In this document: positions 63,059-64,000 of the stretch, in pieces
Numbering within the stretch: the first letter of the stretch is position 1
How the letters are laid out: each line of letters begins with the position of its first letter
DNA from: Streptomyces sp. NBC_01551
GTDB taxonomy: Bacteria; Actinomycetota; Actinomycetes; Streptomycetales; Streptomycetaceae
DNA length: 64,000 nucleotides
Assembly: GCF_026339935.1 (NCBI RefSeq)
Contig: NZ_JAPEPX010000001.1
Location: 62,001 to 126,000 of the forward strand
Reading direction: 5' to 3'
Notes under the pieces: generated by a model
The model's database searches: none
What the model was told of the DNA's origin: nothing
What the model saw: the letters and a program-made list of their open reading frames with translations, nothing else
Translations under genes and position numbers: made by a program

Positions 63059-63102
63059 CGGAGTCGCCAGTCCGTATCGTCGAAAACGGAGCCGCTAGTC
63101 CG
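63059..63102. promoter_or_regulatory. Paired operator-like repeats between TetR and SnoaL-like genes
   Basis: cggagtcgccagtccg (63059-63074) and cggagccgctagtccg (63087-63102) match at 14 of 16 positions and are 28 bp apart. Each has CGGA/TCCG inverted ends, the shape of a TetR dimer site. A third half-site-like ctagtgg follows at 63106. Confidence 0.6.
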
Positions 63103-63134
63103 ATTCTAGTGGCCGATCCCGCCGGAGGTTGATC

Positions 63135-63584
63135 ATGCCCAAAACGCTGTCACCGCGAGAGGTCTCCCAGAAGCTGCTGGAGAACATCGGCGCGGGGCGG
63201 TACGCGGAGCTGGCCGGACTCTACGCGGAAGACGCCGTCGTGGAGACCGTCTTCGAGCCGGTCGGGCCGCGCCGGTTCGAGGGCCGGGCCATGCTCGAAG
63301 AGCGGCTCGCGGCGGTCGCCGCGAGCTCGCCCGTGGAGCTGACCCCGATGAACGTGGTGATCCGGGAGACCGACGACCGGGAGGTGGTCGTCGCCGAGTG
63401 GGACTACCGGGTTCACCACCGGGCGACCGGGCGGACCTTCGAAACCGCCAACATCCAGGTGCTGCGGGTCCGCGACGGCCTGATCGTCACCAGCCGGGAC
63501 TTCCACGACCACCTGGCCCTCGTCGTGGCCGGCGGCCATCTGCCCCAGCTGGTGGAGGCGCTGGAGGGCGGGCAGGGCGAGTAG
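63135..63584 (+). CDS. SnoaL-like/NTF2-fold protein
   Basis: A 149-residue NTF2-like protein: helical start SPREVSQKLLENIGAGRYAE, LAGLYAEDAVVET, and core strands EVVVAEWDYRVHHRATGR and NIQVLRVRDGLIVTSRDFHD. Members are small-molecule isomerases, cyclases or binding proteins. The ATG at 63135 has GGAGG six bases upstream. Probably controlled by the divergent TetR protein. Confidence 0.9.
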   Translation: MPKTLSPREVSQKLLENIGAGRYAELAGLYAEDAVVETVFEPVGPRRFEGRAMLEERLAAVAASSPVELTPMNVVIRETDDREVVVAEWDYRVHHRATGRTFETANIQVLRVRDGLIVTSRDFHDHLALVVAGGHLPQLVEALEGGQGE

Positions 63585-63661
63585 GACCACCGCCGGGCCG
63601 GGCCGCACCCCCGCCTGCCGCGCCGCCCGCCACGGCGGGGTCCGGCCCGCCCGCCCCGGCG

Positions 63662-64000
63662 CTACGCCTGCGCGAGGGCCCGGGGGTCGACCGGGCGGGG
63701 CACGAAGACCGGGGAGTCCGACTGGTAGAAGAGGTCGATGTCGGCCTCCTCGCCGCCCACGATCAGGGTGTCCCAGGCGCCGCTCTCCCGCAGCGTGCGG
63801 AGGGTTGCGGGGGCGATCGAGGCGAGGTGGGAGCGGAGTTCCCCGTCCGTGGGCAGGCCGGGGAGCCTGGACCCCAGCCGGTCGCGGATCCCGGCCATCC
63901 GCTCCAACAGCGCGTCCAGGTCGCTCCCGCCGGCCGGGGCGGACGCCGCGCCGGACGCCGCACCACCCGCCGGACCGAACCCCGCACCGCCGCCGGCCTC
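63662..64000 (-). CDS. Protein of unknown function, C-terminal part; 5' end outside window
   Basis: The frame is open from the window edge to the stop at 63662 (112 residues visible). A Gly/Ala-rich linker is followed by a folded-looking segment (LDALLERMAGIRDRLGSRLP; LRSHLASIAPATLRTLRESG) and the end IDLFYQSDSPVFVPRPVDP. No family recognised. The internal ATG at 63907 is probably not the true start, because the linker reads on in frame. Confidence 0.7.
   Translation of the reverse strand, partial: EAGGGAGFGPAGGAASGAASAPAGGSDLDALLERMAGIRDRLGSRLPGLPTDGELRSHLASIAPATLRTLRESGAWDTLIVGGEEADIDLFYQSDSPVFVPRPVDPRALAQA

Noticed and set aside
1..64000. tRNA, rRNA, CRISPR arrays, insertion sequences
   Set aside because: No cloverleaf-like sequence, regularly spaced repeats with unique spacers, transposase motif or terminal inverted repeats were recognised by reading. 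A tRNAscan or ISfinder run would be needed to exclude degenerate cases.

Overview
The window is very GC-rich actinobacterial DNA. Tightly packed genes with frequent GTG starts and ATGA/GTGA stop-start overlaps, a Streptomyces subtilisin inhibitor gene, a SARP-type regulator, three cytochrome P450 genes, a class I terpene cyclase and several natural-product loci all point to Streptomyces or a very close relative. No rRNA, tRNA, CRISPR array, transposase or integrase was seen.

Region 1 (1-13.5 kb) is the end of a peptide siderophore locus. It holds the last two modules of an NRPS, whose first A domain carries the binding-pocket residues associated with N5-hydroxyornithine. It also holds an MbtH-like protein, a heterodimeric ABC exporter whose two ATPase halves have complementary defects, and a FecCD/FecCD/ATPase ferric-siderophore importer. 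A DmdR/IdeR-type iron box lies in the divergent promoter region. The binding lipoprotein and the ornithine hydroxylase would have to lie outside the window. Region 2 (13.5-25.7 kb) is general metabolism: an amidohydrolase; a GH15 glycosidase-cyclase-GMC oxidoreductase run; a CPA-type antiporter; cytochrome bd oxidase (cydBA); an SDR dehydrogenase; and gluconokinase.

Region 3 (26.1-42.9 kb) is the highlight: a RiPP gene cluster of the thiazole/oxazole plus dehydroamino-acid type (thiopeptide or goadsporin-like). It has a SARP regulator, an RRE-containing ThiF-like partner protein, two full-length YcaO cyclodehydratases, a SagB-type azoline oxidase interrupted by a single-base frameshift, and a split LanB dehydratase (glutamylation plus elimination proteins). 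An M50 membrane protease with an apparent PqqD-like N-terminal domain and a two-component ABC exporter complete the plus-strand genes. A 57-residue precursor peptide is encoded convergently on the opposite strand. Twenty of the 21 residues of its predicted core are Ser, Thr or Cys. Upstream of the precursor lies a repeat array with the 11-bp periodicity typical of SARP binding sites.

Region 4 (43-53.9 kb) holds an M20 peptidase, the SSI protease inhibitor, a protein of unknown function, a selinadiene-synthase-like terpene cyclase with a convergent P450, a P450 lacking the ExxR motif next to a conventional P450, a class A beta-lactamase and a hexapeptide xenobiotic acetyltransferase. Region 5 (53.9-64 kb) is a patchwork of small stress or unknown proteins (CsbD, DUF5709-like, VOC, ArsR, TetR/SnoaL, TOPRIM). 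Together with the end of region 4 it contains remnants of three dead genes: an SDR tail, an F420-dependent oxidoreductase and a TetR tail.
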